A stretch of 64,000 nucleotides of DNA. Source: Serpula lacrymans var. lacrymans S7.9 (taxonomy: Eukaryota; Basidiomycota; Agaricomycetes; Boletales; Serpulaceae). The notes below the pieces were generated by a model that was not told the DNA's origin, did not search any database, and was given only the letters and a program-made list of their open reading frames with translations. Below, piece after piece: positions 56,375 through 64,000 of the stretch. The stretch covers positions 726,868 to 790,867 of the forward strand of contig NW_006763302.1 of NCBI RefSeq assembly GCF_000218685.1, read 5' to 3'. The translations under genes were made by a program, and so were the position numbers. Within the stretch, counting starts at the first letter, position 1, and the number at the start of each line of letters is the position of its first letter.

Positions 56375-57493
56375 TTAAAAACCCTCAAGGAGTTTTTCCC
56401 TTTCCTCTTTCGTCATCTTTTCTAGGAACTCTCGGACATTAAATTGTGGCTTCCTTTTTTGTGCGTCTTTGCACTCGAAGCTTCTATGTCCCTTTTCTCC
56501 GCATCGGTAGCATCGTCCTTCAGTGCGGAACTTTGCTTTGTCTACCTCCATTCTTTCTCCGCTACCGGTATAGGTATATCCGGTTCCGTCTCTCTTCTTC
56601 TCTCCTTCTTTCTTTTGTTCCGAATAGGGTTTCTTCCCAGTATCGGAACCTTTCTTCTCTTTTTCTCTCTCTCTCCAAATATAGTCTATTCTAATAAGTT
56701 CCCTTTTCCACTCTTGGTAATCTCTGGGAATATGCCCGCCGTAGATCACCCTATCTACTAGCGGCTTGTTCATGTTCCTTCTGAGTAGAGATATTAGGAA
56801 CTCTTCGTTTATCCTATTTGTATATCCCGCCCATCTTTTCTTTTCCTCAAATCTTTCAAAGAAGGCTTGGGCGGTTTCATTGCCCTGTCTCAGGGTCAAT
56901 ATTTCGTTCTTGGCAGTTTCTTTTTCAAAGCTGTCCTTGAACCTTTCTTCCATTTTGTCAGCAAAATACGGCCAACTTCCGTATGTGTTTGTAATATCGA
57001 GCCCCAGCTGTTGGGCGTCGACTTGGTTCTCTAGCCAATCGGTCCGGAAGGCCGCGGCTTCTCCTTCTTTCATAAAAGATAGCACAAAGCTTATCTTTTT
57101 TTGGTCGTCTCTGAAATATACGGCATCGTCTTCGAAATGTAGTAATAAGGACTCTCTAAAGGCCCTATACTTTTTCTTATCTCCGGAGAAGTTCTCGGGT
57201 TTCTCCAGTGCCGTTCTACTTCTTTCCACCTTTTCTGGAGGTGGCGGTGTCTGTTTCTTTAATTTTCTTTGCAAGACGCTCACTTCTTCGAGCGCCTCGT
57301 CTAGCTGCGATTGGTAATGCATTTGTGTTTGTCTTATCGCTTTTTCTACTTCTTGTTTTACGTATGCTTCCAATCGCGCTTCTTTCGGGGGGGGAGTGTC
57401 TATTCTGGGTAATGCGTCCATCATTTCCCTGGTAAATGCGCTGTCCGTGCTGTTGGATGGCTCGGGCAGATCGCGATATTCTAGGTTGGACAT
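56375..57493 (-). CDS. gag: Gypsy-2 Gag
   Basis: This 372-residue frame starts at ATG 57,493. It has a coiled-coil-prone N-terminal part (EAYVKQEVEKAIRQTQ), a capsid-like middle (RFKDSFEKETAKNEILTLRQ) and a zinc knuckle (CYRCGEKGHRSFEC) near the C-terminus. It is open throughout. An overlapping upstream frame (57,653-57,216) in another register starts 160 bases earlier and may be a uORF or a displaced N-terminus. The stop TAA follows directly on a frameshift heptamer leading into pol. Confidence 0.85.
   Translation of the reverse strand: MSNLEYRDLPEPSNSTDSAFTREMMDALPRIDTPPPKEARLEAYVKQEVEKAIRQTQMHYQSQLDEALEEVSVLQRKLKKQTPPPPEKVERSRTALEKPENFSGDKKKYRAFRESLLLHFEDDAVYFRDDQKKISFVLSFMKEGEAAAFRTDWLENQVDAQQLGLDITNTYGSWPYFADKMEERFKDSFEKETAKNEILTLRQGNETAQAFFERFEEKKRWAGYTNRINEEFLISLLRRNMNKPLVDRVIYGGHIPRDYQEWKRELIRIDYIWREREKEKKGSDTGKKPYSEQKKEGEKKRDGTGYTYTGSGERMEVDKAKFRTEGRCYRCGEKGHRSFECKDAQKRKPQFNVREFLEKMTKEEREKLLEGF
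56378..56384 (-). promoter_or_regulatory. Gypsy-2 -1 frameshift heptamer
   Basis: In the gag frame the end reads GAG GGT TTT TAA, so G GGT TTT is a canonical X XXY YYZ slippery site immediately before the stop. The -1 frame is open from here into pol (KRPAVPHRPTEPKDVSNRFL). Confidence 0.7.
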
Positions 57494-57828
57494 TGAATGT
57501 GAGTTGGGGAGGAGGGGGAGTTTCGGTTTTGATCAAAGGGGATGGGATTCTGATGGGTTCTATTTCTGGTAAGGGGAATTGCCCTTTGAATACGTAATCT
57601 TGAGAGTAAATGTGTTGCTCTCCGATCCAAATGTAAAAATCTCTACTAAGCATAGAAAGGAGTTCACCAGTGATAAGCTGGATTGATACACCGCTTTCTA
57701 AGATCCTAGTAGTCTATCTGTTCTCTTTGAGTCAAAGTGGTCCTCTTCAGCCCACTACTGACAATGTATGTATGGTGACTATTTTTGTATTTTACGAATT
57801 TTATGTAAAAGGTATAGTGATAAATTGG

Positions 57829-57970
57829 GGTCCGAACGGTTGTCCCAATGTGACCAGCTTATTAAGCTTTCAGTCCTTCTCCCGACTGGCGGACGCAAAT
57901 GCGCGGCCTGGTCAGAGGAAATTGAAAATGAAACTATGTAAAACCGAGAAAATCTCAATGGTTCCACACC
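57829..57970 (-). other. Gypsy-2 leader segment conserved with Gypsy-1
   Basis: On the minus strand it runs from GGTGTGGAACCATTGAG through CCTCTGACCAGGCCGCGCA to ACAACCGTTCGGACC. It is clearly similar to 36,412-36,556 and 47,811-47,956 although the two families differ strongly in gag and pol. It is non-coding. Confidence 0.65.
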
Positions 57971-57998
57971 AAAGAGATTATTGTGATATAAAATGTAT

Positions 57999-58208
57999 TT
58001 ACAGGGGGATGGTTACGAACGAGTCTTGGGATGAGGAGGGGGAGACGTTGGCAGGGAAAAATGATAAAATGGTGTCGGGGCGAGTGGGTAGGTGATGAAG
58101 TGGGAGGGTAGTGGTAGTTTGGTTTGAGCGTTTGAGCAGGTTTAGGATGAGGAAGATAATGATGACGGTGACGATGATGGTGGTTAGGATTGTTGCTGTT
58201 ATATTCAT
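57999..58208 (-). CDS. Small membrane-type ORF in the Gypsy-2 leader
   Basis: A 69-residue frame begins 28 bases after the 5' LTR. Its N-terminus (MNITATILTTIIVTVIIIFL) is a strong hydrophobic segment followed by a basic stretch (LLKRSNQ) and a Ser/Pro-rich tail. It could be a signal-anchored accessory protein or a chance upstream ORF. No homologue is recognised. Confidence 0.3.
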   Translation of the reverse strand: MNITATILTTIIVTVIIIFLILNLLKRSNQTTTTLPLHHLPTRPDTILSFFPANVSPSSSQDSFVTIPL

Positions 58209-58236
58209 AAACGGTACTTGTGGCAGTTGTTGATTG

Positions 58237-58587
58237 TGTAAAACCCTTATCCCCTATACCGAGTTAACGGAGGGGTGAAGATTCAAATCAACAAGTAGCG
58301 TTACAAATAGCGATTGAGAATTAATCAACAACTGAGGAAAGTATGTACATGATGGTCTACTATATATATGTTTCTGAAAGTCAGCCATGAGGCGCTGACT
58401 GATGTTCTTTGTAATGGTTCTAGACTCTTGTCACGTGATGGTCACGTGATCTGATATAACTATGTATTATGTTATCCGCGCTAAAGCAGCAGCTTAACAT
58501 ATCTTATCTGTCATGTGATTAGATATCAAAGCAAATGAAAAAAGGAAACTAGCGCTCAGACTAGCGCTTCTGGTTCAAGTCGTGACA
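58237..58587 (-). repeat. Gypsy-2 5' LTR
   Basis: 351 bp; on the minus strand it begins TGTCACGACTTGAACC and ends GGGTTTTACA. It contains CACGTGATGGTCACGTG, two overlapping CACGTG palindromes. Confidence 0.9.
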
Positions 58588-58592
58588 AATTC

Positions 58593-59079
58593 CACTGAAC
58601 TCTTCACCACTTTCTCTGATGCTGATCATGGTGGTGACAAGGACTCTGGTCGTTCTACTGGTGCCTATATTGTCAAGATGGGATCTGGTGCTGTCTCCTG
58701 GAGCTCCAAGCTTCAGAACATTGTTGCTCTGTCCACCACTGAAGCAGAATATATTGCTGCTGTTGAGGCTGGCAAAGAGATCTGCTGGATGCGAAATTTG
58801 TTGAAGGAAATGGGCTATCCTATCACCTCTCCTTCCACCCTTCATATTGACACCCAATCTGCCATCTCTGTATCCAAGAACCCTGAGCACCATGGTCGGA
58901 TGAAAAACCTTGATCTGCGATGGCATTGGTTGAGAGATGTTGTTGACTCTGGGAAGATTGCTCCTACCTTTGTTCCCACTGCTGAAATGCCTGCAGACTT
59001 GTTGACCAAGGCTCTTGCCAAGCCTAAAGTGGAAGTGTTCAGGAAGACGATGGGACTTATTAGATCAGGGGGGAGCTAA
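58593..59079 (+). pseudogene. gag-pol: Copia-1 Gag-Pol, 3' part (RNase H)
   Basis: This piece continues the frame after the AATTC duplication: TELFTTFSDADHGGDKDSGR, then LSTTEAEYIAAVEAGKEI, typical copia RNase H. It ends at TAA 59,077-59,079, close to the polypurine tract. Confidence 0.88.
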
Positions 59080-59108
59080 TGCTTGGGAGGTGCAGCATCA
59101 GGGGGGAG

Positions 59109-59428
59109 TGTTAGTTTTGGTGATTCTGCACCTTTGTGCTACCTATATATTTTCATTCCTTTCTCTATCTATTCTTCTATCATTCACTATTGATTGTGTT
59201 CCCTATTATTTCGCCTTTATGGCTGCTTTGTTTACCTTTGTTTACAAAACTTCGGACAGTACTGCAGAGTCCAATGCTTCCTATTCTCTAGTTACTCACA
59301 TTGGACTCTAGGTACTGTATACCTGTCATACTCTCTAATAATATAGTTACTCACATTGGACTCTAGTTCCAGTCCCTGATTGCTCTCAGCAAGTGGCTAG
59401 ACACTTCCTTCAAGCTTTGTTCTTAATA
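59109..59428 (+). repeat. Copia-1 3' LTR
   Basis: 320 bp, with no difference seen from the 5' LTR. Confidence 0.92.
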
Positions 59429-59433
59429 GACAT

Positions 59434-60786
59434 CACAACACTCCAGTGGCTGGGCACCCTGGGTGGCAACAAACATTGGAGTTGATCTCCAGAAACTACC
59501 TGTGGCCTGGCATGGTCAAAGACGTACAGGAATATGTAAAATACTGTCTGAGATGTGCCATGGCAAAGAATTCTCATCAACCGCCAGCCGGTAAACTTAT
59601 GCCAAATCCAATACCAGCTGGTCCCTGGCAGGATATATCGGTTGATTTCACAACGGATCTGCCCGAGTCAAAAGGGTATGATTCAGTAATGGTGGTAGTA
59701 GATCGCTTCTCCAAAGAAGTAGTATTCATACCCACCAATAAAACCATTACCGCTGCAGGTACGGCAGATCTATTTAAAGATTTCATATGGTCTATCCATG
59801 GGTTACCAGAAACGGTGATCTCCGATAGAGGACCACAATTCGCTAGCGAATTTACGAAAGAACTATGCAAGATGCTGGGCATCAAACCTAAATTATCAAT
59901 GGTGTTCCATCCGCAAACTGATGGACAAACGGAGAGACTCAACCAGGAGTTGAAACAATATCTCTGGATATTTATTAATGACAGGCAGACGGATTGGGCC
60001 AAATGGCTAAAGATAGCCCAGTTCTCATATAACATCAAACAGTCGTCGGCTACAGAAAAGGCACCATTCGAGGTTACTAGATCGTACCTCCCCAGAATGG
60101 GTGTAGAACCTGGTAAAAGCAAGAATGAGGCTGCTGGGAACATGGCCAAGGACATGAAGGCTGTCTTGGACGAAACACGCAAGACGCTATTTAAAACTGC
60201 AGAGCAGATGAAAGACAGGGCAGAGTGTAGATGCTCTAAGGCCCCTGACTACAAGGTCGGCGACCTGGTCTGGTTAGATACCGACCACTTAAAATTAAAA
60301 GATCGGCAGTCTAGAAAACTGACCGAAAAGTGGATTGGCCCTTACCAGATTAAGGAAGTCAAACCCAACGCGGTGGAGCTGGAACTCCCAAAACGAATGA
60401 GGGTAGTACCCACGGTCAATATAAGCCGTGTGAAACCCTACAAAGGGCCGCTGCCGGGACAGCGTGTAGACCAGCCCGGACTGGTTGTAGTCACCCAGGA
60501 AGGTGAGTTCAAAGTTGAACAGGTAGTGGATGCACGCTTGAAGCGTGGTAAATTAGAATTCCTAGTCCTATGGAAGGGCTATGGAGACGAGGACAGAACG
60601 TGGGAACCAGAAGCCTATCTGGACAATTCCCGCGATGCTGTTCGCAAATTTTATTCTAAGAATCCCTCAGCTCCTAGGAAGCTTAGAGGCATGGATGAAA
60701 ATCTTTTTATTTCTCTTTTTCAACCTATGCCCGAAAATTTTATCACTACCTCCGGTATTTGGTCTCGCCTGGAAGTCGAGCCTTAG
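59434..60786 (+). pseudogene. pol: Gypsy-1B pol pseudogene, 3' part (integrase and chromodomain)
   Basis: The frame resumes after the second GACAT with HNTPVAGHPGWQ and runs open through the integrase zinc and core motifs (CLRCAMAK, VDFTTDLPE, SDRGPQFAS) and a chromodomain (VDARLKRGKLEFLVLWKGYG) to TAG at 60,784-60,786. A two-codon deletion before the chromodomain (QEGEFKVEQ) is the only visible length change. Confidence 0.88.
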
Positions 60787-60797
60787 AAGGGGGGTAG

Positions 60798-61214
60798 TGT
60801 TACGATAACACAATTTTCAGACCTTCCCTTTACTTTTATTCTCCGCTTTAACCTTGTACTTTAGCTTTCACACATGGTGCCACGCGGCACTTCCCCTTTT
60901 GTCCAAAACTCCTCTTTCTCGCGCCACATTGCCTTTCTTCTTATTATAGACACAACTCTCTCACACAGTGGAGCTGGCCATGCGGGCTAGGCCCCATGAC
61001 ATCATCAGCCACTGTCACTATCAACTGTATAGTACATATGTACAAATAACTCTGTAGTAGTATATATACCCCAATAGATCCAGGAGACTCCTCAGCGAGT
61101 CCTCCTGTTGTTAACCAACAAACTCTCTGCAGCTCAAGGGGTAACCACTCCCTAATCATCTTCCTTATAGTGTGTTTCTGTGTGTGCCAGAGTAACTAAC
61201 TCTTGGTTATTACA
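60798..61214 (+). repeat. Gypsy-1B 3' LTR
   Basis: 417 bp, preceded by the polypurine tract AGAAGGGGGGTAG and ending GGTTATTACA. Confidence 0.92.
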
Positions 61215-61245
61215 GGTCTGGTCATTATCCAATTTTATCATATTG

Positions 61246-61336
61246 GGGGATTGGCAGGGACGGTAAAGGCAAGAATCAGCTAGGTAGGGCGTCGGAGCGA
61301 TTGAGATCTAAGCTATCTGAGGAGGAAGTCAGATGA
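61246..61336 (+). pseudogene. NADAR-domain protein 2, 3' part of the last exon
   Basis: The exon continues exactly where 35,574 leaves off: TAT TG plus G GGG ATT GGC gives YWGIGRDGKGKNQLGRASER. It ends at TGA 61,334-61,336. This is the C-terminal NADAR motif, now 25.7 kb from the rest of the gene. Confidence 0.75.
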
Positions 61337-61823
61337 GGTGGGGAAAGATCCAGAGGAAATCCAGTCTTTATTCTCAAGCCGCACAGTGCCGAGAGTGGAA
61401 GATATATCCGTAGAGCAGCAGCGTGGTATGATATGATAAGACGAGATTAAAAAAATATTCAGGAGTCAGCACAATTTTATGCCTCGCTCTCTCGACGCTG
61501 TGGCTGGCACACAAACTTGACTTCATCCCAGAGTGACCGGTGACCTCCCTTAGAAAATCCGTCAAAGGTGTTTTTGACTCGGCACTGCATTCTATACGGT
61601 TTTCCAATACACACTCTGACTCCTTTCACATTTTTTTCACTTATTATAAACGCTGATCTAATGTAGAGTTTATTAAAGGTTACAAATTATCCCGACCACG
61701 AGGGGCACCCTAGCTGCTCAAGAATTTTCCGATTCCAAATCCTCAATCCTACTAGTAATATCTTGATCAGTAACCGTGCATAATATACGACCTCAGGAAC
61801 ATACAAAGGGCCGCTCACCTCTT
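61337..61823. other. Intergenic region
   Basis: No gene is seen between the NADAR-2 end and the cerato-platanin stop codon. The stretch is AT-rich, and a short TTTTTTTCACTTATTATAAAC segment weakly resembles 32,430-32,470. Confidence 0.4.
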
Positions 61824-62240
61824 CTAAAGACCACAGACAGACGAGGCAACTTGCTTCGCACTGACGGGAAAAATCAGACTGAGGCCCTCGGTGTTACTAC
61901 CCAGCAGCTGATCCTTTGCTGCGGAAGTCAAACCGAAACTGGGGGGTAGACCATAATGTCTGACGCCATCGACCGCTGCCACTGCCACGACGCCCCCTCC
62001 ACTCGACGACAGCTCCCAGCACGTTCCGCACCCACCAAGGTCCGCGTCGACGGCACTGACGTTGGGGTAGGACGGTAGCTGGCTGAGCGTCCAGTACCCC
62101 CGGGCTTGGAGCTCTTGCGAACAGACGAGCAGCGTGGTGGGGTAGTTGGGGGCGTCGAACGGGGGGAATACGGATGCTTGATATTGTGAAAGGATGGGGG
62201 ACGCGAGGAGGACGAGGGAGGCTATGGCGATAGGTTTCAT
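61824..62240 (-). CDS. Cerato-platanin family secreted protein
   Basis: A single-exon frame of 138 residues starts at ATG 62,240. The first 18 residues (MKPIAIASLVLLASPILS) form a signal peptide. The mature domain has the family's four cysteines, in LLVCSQ, GGCGTCWEL and SSVCGL, and the typical GCGTCWEL block followed by a hydrophobic strand pattern. Family members are small secreted double-psi beta-barrel proteins, often loosely wall-bound, acting as expansin-like or elicitor proteins. A start-less copy lies at 27,771-27,899, sharing promoter sequence. It lies 0.8 kb downstream of Nis1-like gene 3 on the same strand. Confidence 0.8.
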   Translation of the reverse strand: MKPIAIASLVLLASPILSQYQASVFPPFDAPNYPTTLLVCSQELQARGYWTLSQLPSYPNVSAVDADLGGCGTCWELSSSGGGVVAVAAVDGVRHYGLPPSFGLTSAAKDQLLGSNTEGLSLIFPVSAKQVASSVCGL

Positions 62241-63046
62241 GGTGGATACCGTTCGTCGTGGAGGTTTGGGGGTGCTATTAGAGGGGAGCCGAGAACTGGA
62301 GAACCGAAAGGCTGTCGCTTACGCCACATGTCGACCCCTCATTTCCGGCTTGCTCTTAATTTGCGTTATCATCAGAAAGGAGGATGTAAATGAATCTGGA
62401 AAGACAATGTTCTCACTACAAGCAGGTGTTACGAGTCAGCCCTTCCAGGTCGCCTGATACTAATACTAGAATGCGCGGAGTATCAATATGGTCTTACCGC
62501 CGGCGACTCGGATTCGGAAGCCATCATCTTGGACTCGCAAGTGTACTGAGAATCTTCACTTCAAATCTTTTGTGTTGCATACTGGTGAAAACGGCTCTCA
62601 CAGCTCAGCGCTAGTTTTGCGTAGCCACCAAGGCGATGAAAGCACTATCGTGACATTGCCCAGATAATCCGCTTTATAATTGCAGTTGAGTGTGCTTACG
62701 GTTAATACGAACCAGCGAACAACTTGGTATGGTTGGCCGGTCCTTATGGCTATGCATTTTAGCGACGAGAATCCCTTCTTTTTCTCGTCGCCGCTACTAG
62801 TGGATCTGATAGAGCCACCATTCAAAGTCCAGATCCAAAAAGATTGCAATAGTCAAAGTAACCATACTGATAACTTGATCATCTAAAAGAGCGATATATT
62901 ATCAACGTAAAAAATTAGAATGAGGTGCGTAGAATCCCATGTAATGTAATCTCAGATAATCCTCTCAGACTGCCCAGTATCACAAGAAAATCCCCCACCA
63001 ATCTCCATATTCTTATTTTCAATCGTTGCGTGCCAGTATCCCTGAT
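62241..63046. other. Intergenic region between cerato-platanin and Nis1-like gene 3
   Basis: The first 230 bp is the cerato-platanin promoter, shared with 27,560-27,770 inverted. From about 62,600 the DNA is the inverted 3' flank of the Nis1-like genes (compare 10,750-11,170). No gene is supported. Confidence 0.5.
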
Positions 63047-63595
63047 TTAGGTGATCGTGATCGTCTGGTTCAGAGTCTGGAGGGCGGGGCTCGGACCAGC
63101 CTGCGAGGGAAAAATTGTCAGAGTGTTAAACAAGGTACTACAGAAGCAGCACAATGGACAGAAACACGCACGCCAACCAAATTCACGTGAAGAACGTTGA
63201 TCTGAGCAGTTCCTTTGGGCAACGAAGCTGGGATCGTCACAGAGATGTTTTGGTAATTGGGCAACTGAGGCTCGTGGGACACAGGGTCGTAGGCCCCGTT
63301 GTACAAAATTTGACCAAAGATATCGGCAGGAGCGGCACAGGGTTGACTGGAGCACGACTGAATGCCAATAACGACAGCAACTTCCTGAGAGGGCGACTGA
63401 GAGTTCTACGGACAACGGTTCACCATTGACAATAGACGCGAGCATGGAGATGATTTCACTTACTGGCCTCTCGAGCTGAACGATCAAATCGCTGCCTGGA
63501 GCCACCGATGCACCTTGCGCGGGGTTGGCGATTGCAACGTTCTGGGCAAAAGCAGCACCAGCGAAGAGAGCGAAGGAGACGATGGACTTGAACAT
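63047..63595 (-). CDS. Nis1-like small secreted protein, copy 3
   Basis: Exons 63,464-63,595, 63,172-63,396 and 63,047-63,100 reproduce the 132/225/54-base structure of copies 1 and 2 and encode 136 residues, ending in TAA instead of TAG. The signal peptide (MFKSIVSFALFAGAAFAQ) and Cys pair are kept. It is intact. Unlike copies 1, 2 and 4 it is not paired with a lectin gene inside the window; its downstream neighbour is the cerato-platanin gene. Confidence 0.75.
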   Translation of the reverse strand: MFKSIVSFALFAGAAFAQNVAIANPAQGASVAPGSDLIVQLERPVSEIISMLASIVNGEPLSVELSVALSGSCCRYWHSVVLQSTLCRSCRYLWSNFVQRGLRPCVPRASVAQLPKHLCDDPSFVAQRNCSDQRSSREFGWRACFCPLCCFCSTLFNTLTIFPSQAGPSPALQTLNQTITIT

Positions 63596-63676
63596 GACTC
63601 TATAAGGTGGATTTAGACTAAGCTGGAGGGAAGCAGTAGAAGAAAGCTGATGTTGAGAATACTGAAAACCTGAACC

Positions 63677-63683
63677 TTTTATA
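63677..63683 (-). promoter_or_regulatory. TATA box of Nis1-like gene 3
   Basis: TATAAAA on the minus strand, 82-88 bases before the start codon, in the conserved promoter block. Confidence 0.7.
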
Positions 63684-64000
63684 CAGGGGACCAAATATAA
63701 GCGGTGCGTTTCAAAAAATGAGGATGACGTCCTTACGTTGTCGGTCCTAATATTCCAACCGCAAACACGGTGATGGTGAGCCGGAGTGAAGCAAAATCAG
63801 TGGTCCATGAGAAAGAGACGCACTGAATTTCGGCTGGACGTTTCGGGGATATGTACGGTTCTTCCACAGCTGGGCGCATTACATCCTGTCGATCACAATC
63901 ACAATCGGTAATCTGTGAAAATGGAGTTGAAGATGGGCCTTTGTTCCTAAGACTGGAATAGAGCTTAAGCACGTTTCGATCCAACCGCTCGCCAGTCGCC

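Larger units (their letters stand above)
45506..58587 (-). mobile_element. Gypsy-2 (layer 4 of the nest), minus strand
   Basis: This second chromodomain Ty3/Gypsy family has its own length of about 6.82 kb and is split by Gypsy-1 copy C. The target-site duplication is AATTC (45,501-45,505 and 58,588-58,592). LTRs differ at about 4 positions plus a 33-bp duplication. Confidence 0.92.
40274..59428 (+). mobile_element. Copia-1 (layer 3 of the nest)
   Basis: This Ty1/Copia element has a 320-bp LTR pair, a half-tRNA(iMet) primer site, a 1.17-kb leader, one Gag-Pol frame and a polypurine tract (AGGGGGGAG). Its own length is about 6.07 kb; Gypsy-2 splits it in the RNase H region. The target-site duplication is GACAT (40,269-40,273 and 59,429-59,433). 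The two LTRs are identical by eye. Confidence 0.92.
35782..61214 (+). mobile_element. Gypsy-1 copy B (layer 2 of the nest)
   Basis: This complete chromodomain Ty3/Gypsy element of about 6.27 kb is split by Copia-1. The target-site duplication GGTCT lies at 35,777-35,781 and 61,215-61,219. The two 417-bp LTRs differ at about 9 positions. Gag and Pol are broken. Confidence 0.92.
35575..61240 (+). mobile_element. 228-bp LTR-like element carrying a tRNA sequence (outermost layer of the nest)
   Basis: The element begins TGTTAGAATATAC at 35,575 and ends CCAATTTTATCA at 61,240, flanked by TATTG (35,570-35,574 and 61,241-61,245). Removing it restores the NADAR frame exactly. Its own sequence is 35,575-35,781 plus 61,220-61,240, or 228 bp; the rest is Gypsy-1 copy B and deeper layers. 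TG...CA ends and a 5-bp duplication fit a solo LTR. A complete tRNA cloverleaf lies in its 3' third on the same strand. It has no coding capacity, so it would be non-autonomous (TRIM-like). Confidence 0.7.
62600..64000. repeat. Segmental block 4: inverted Nis1-like segment, cut by window end
   Basis: Reverse complement of 9,790-11,170 and 23,930-25,140, covering gene, promoter and both flanks. Its far end lies beyond base 64,000. Confidence 0.75.

Noticed and set aside
57216..57653. 145-codon frame overlapping Gypsy-2 gag
   Set aside because: It overlaps gag in another register. It is left as a possible uORF because its repetitive Arg/Ser tail looks like out-of-frame translation.

Overview
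This window looks like nuclear DNA of a mushroom-forming basidiomycete (Agaricomycetes). The evidence is short GT-AG introns of about 50-80 bp, chromodomain Ty3/Gypsy and Ty1/Copia elements, a PIF/Harbinger transposase, a degraded DUF6534-type membrane protein gene, an F-box protein, a cerato-platanin, Nis1-like secreted proteins and lectins of the Marasmius oreades agglutinin (MOA) type. All identities and counts were read by eye; no search or alignment was run.

Layout. 1-4,206: a Harbinger scrap fused to a 5'-truncated Gypsy-1 copy (A). 4,433-4,620: an inverted old LTR piece. 5,531-7,294: a decayed DUF6534-type gene (minus). 8,822-13,700: a segmental block with a Nis1-like gene (+) convergent with an intact 12-exon MOA-like lectin gene (-). 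13,964-15,522: a foldback element, a broken tRNA-like sequence and a Harbinger transposon relic. 18,219-23,209: Copia-2 (-). 23,255-27,450: second copy of the Nis1/lectin block, followed by a cerato-platanin pseudogene. 28,344-29,584: F-box gene (-). 29,740-32,255: third, inverted and degraded copy of the block. 33,663-35,574: a 59-aa ORF and two tandem NADAR-domain genes. 61,246-64,000: the last piece of the second NADAR gene, an intact cerato-platanin gene (-) and a third intact Nis1-like gene (-).

The last coding exon of the second NADAR gene is split by a five-layer nest, 35,575-61,240. A 228-bp LTR-like element carrying a complete tRNA cloverleaf hit the exon. Gypsy-1 copy B then hit the tRNA acceptor stem, Copia-1 hit copy B, Gypsy-2 (minus) hit Copia-1, and Gypsy-1 copy C hit Gypsy-2. 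Every layer keeps a perfect 5-bp target-site duplication: TATTG, GGTCT, GACAT, AATTC and CCATG.

Functionally the host part reads as an island of secreted proteins expanded by duplication: four Nis1-like copies, three MOA-like copies and two cerato-platanin copies, interleaved with transposons. The retroelements show legible mechanism: a self-priming signature in Gypsy-1, -1 frameshift heptamers in both Gypsy families, half-tRNA(iMet) primer sites in both Copia families, and a Gag start codon inside the primer site of Copia-2. Most copies carry visible lesions. Gypsy-1 copy C has full-length gag and pol frames but a changed reverse-transcriptase active site.
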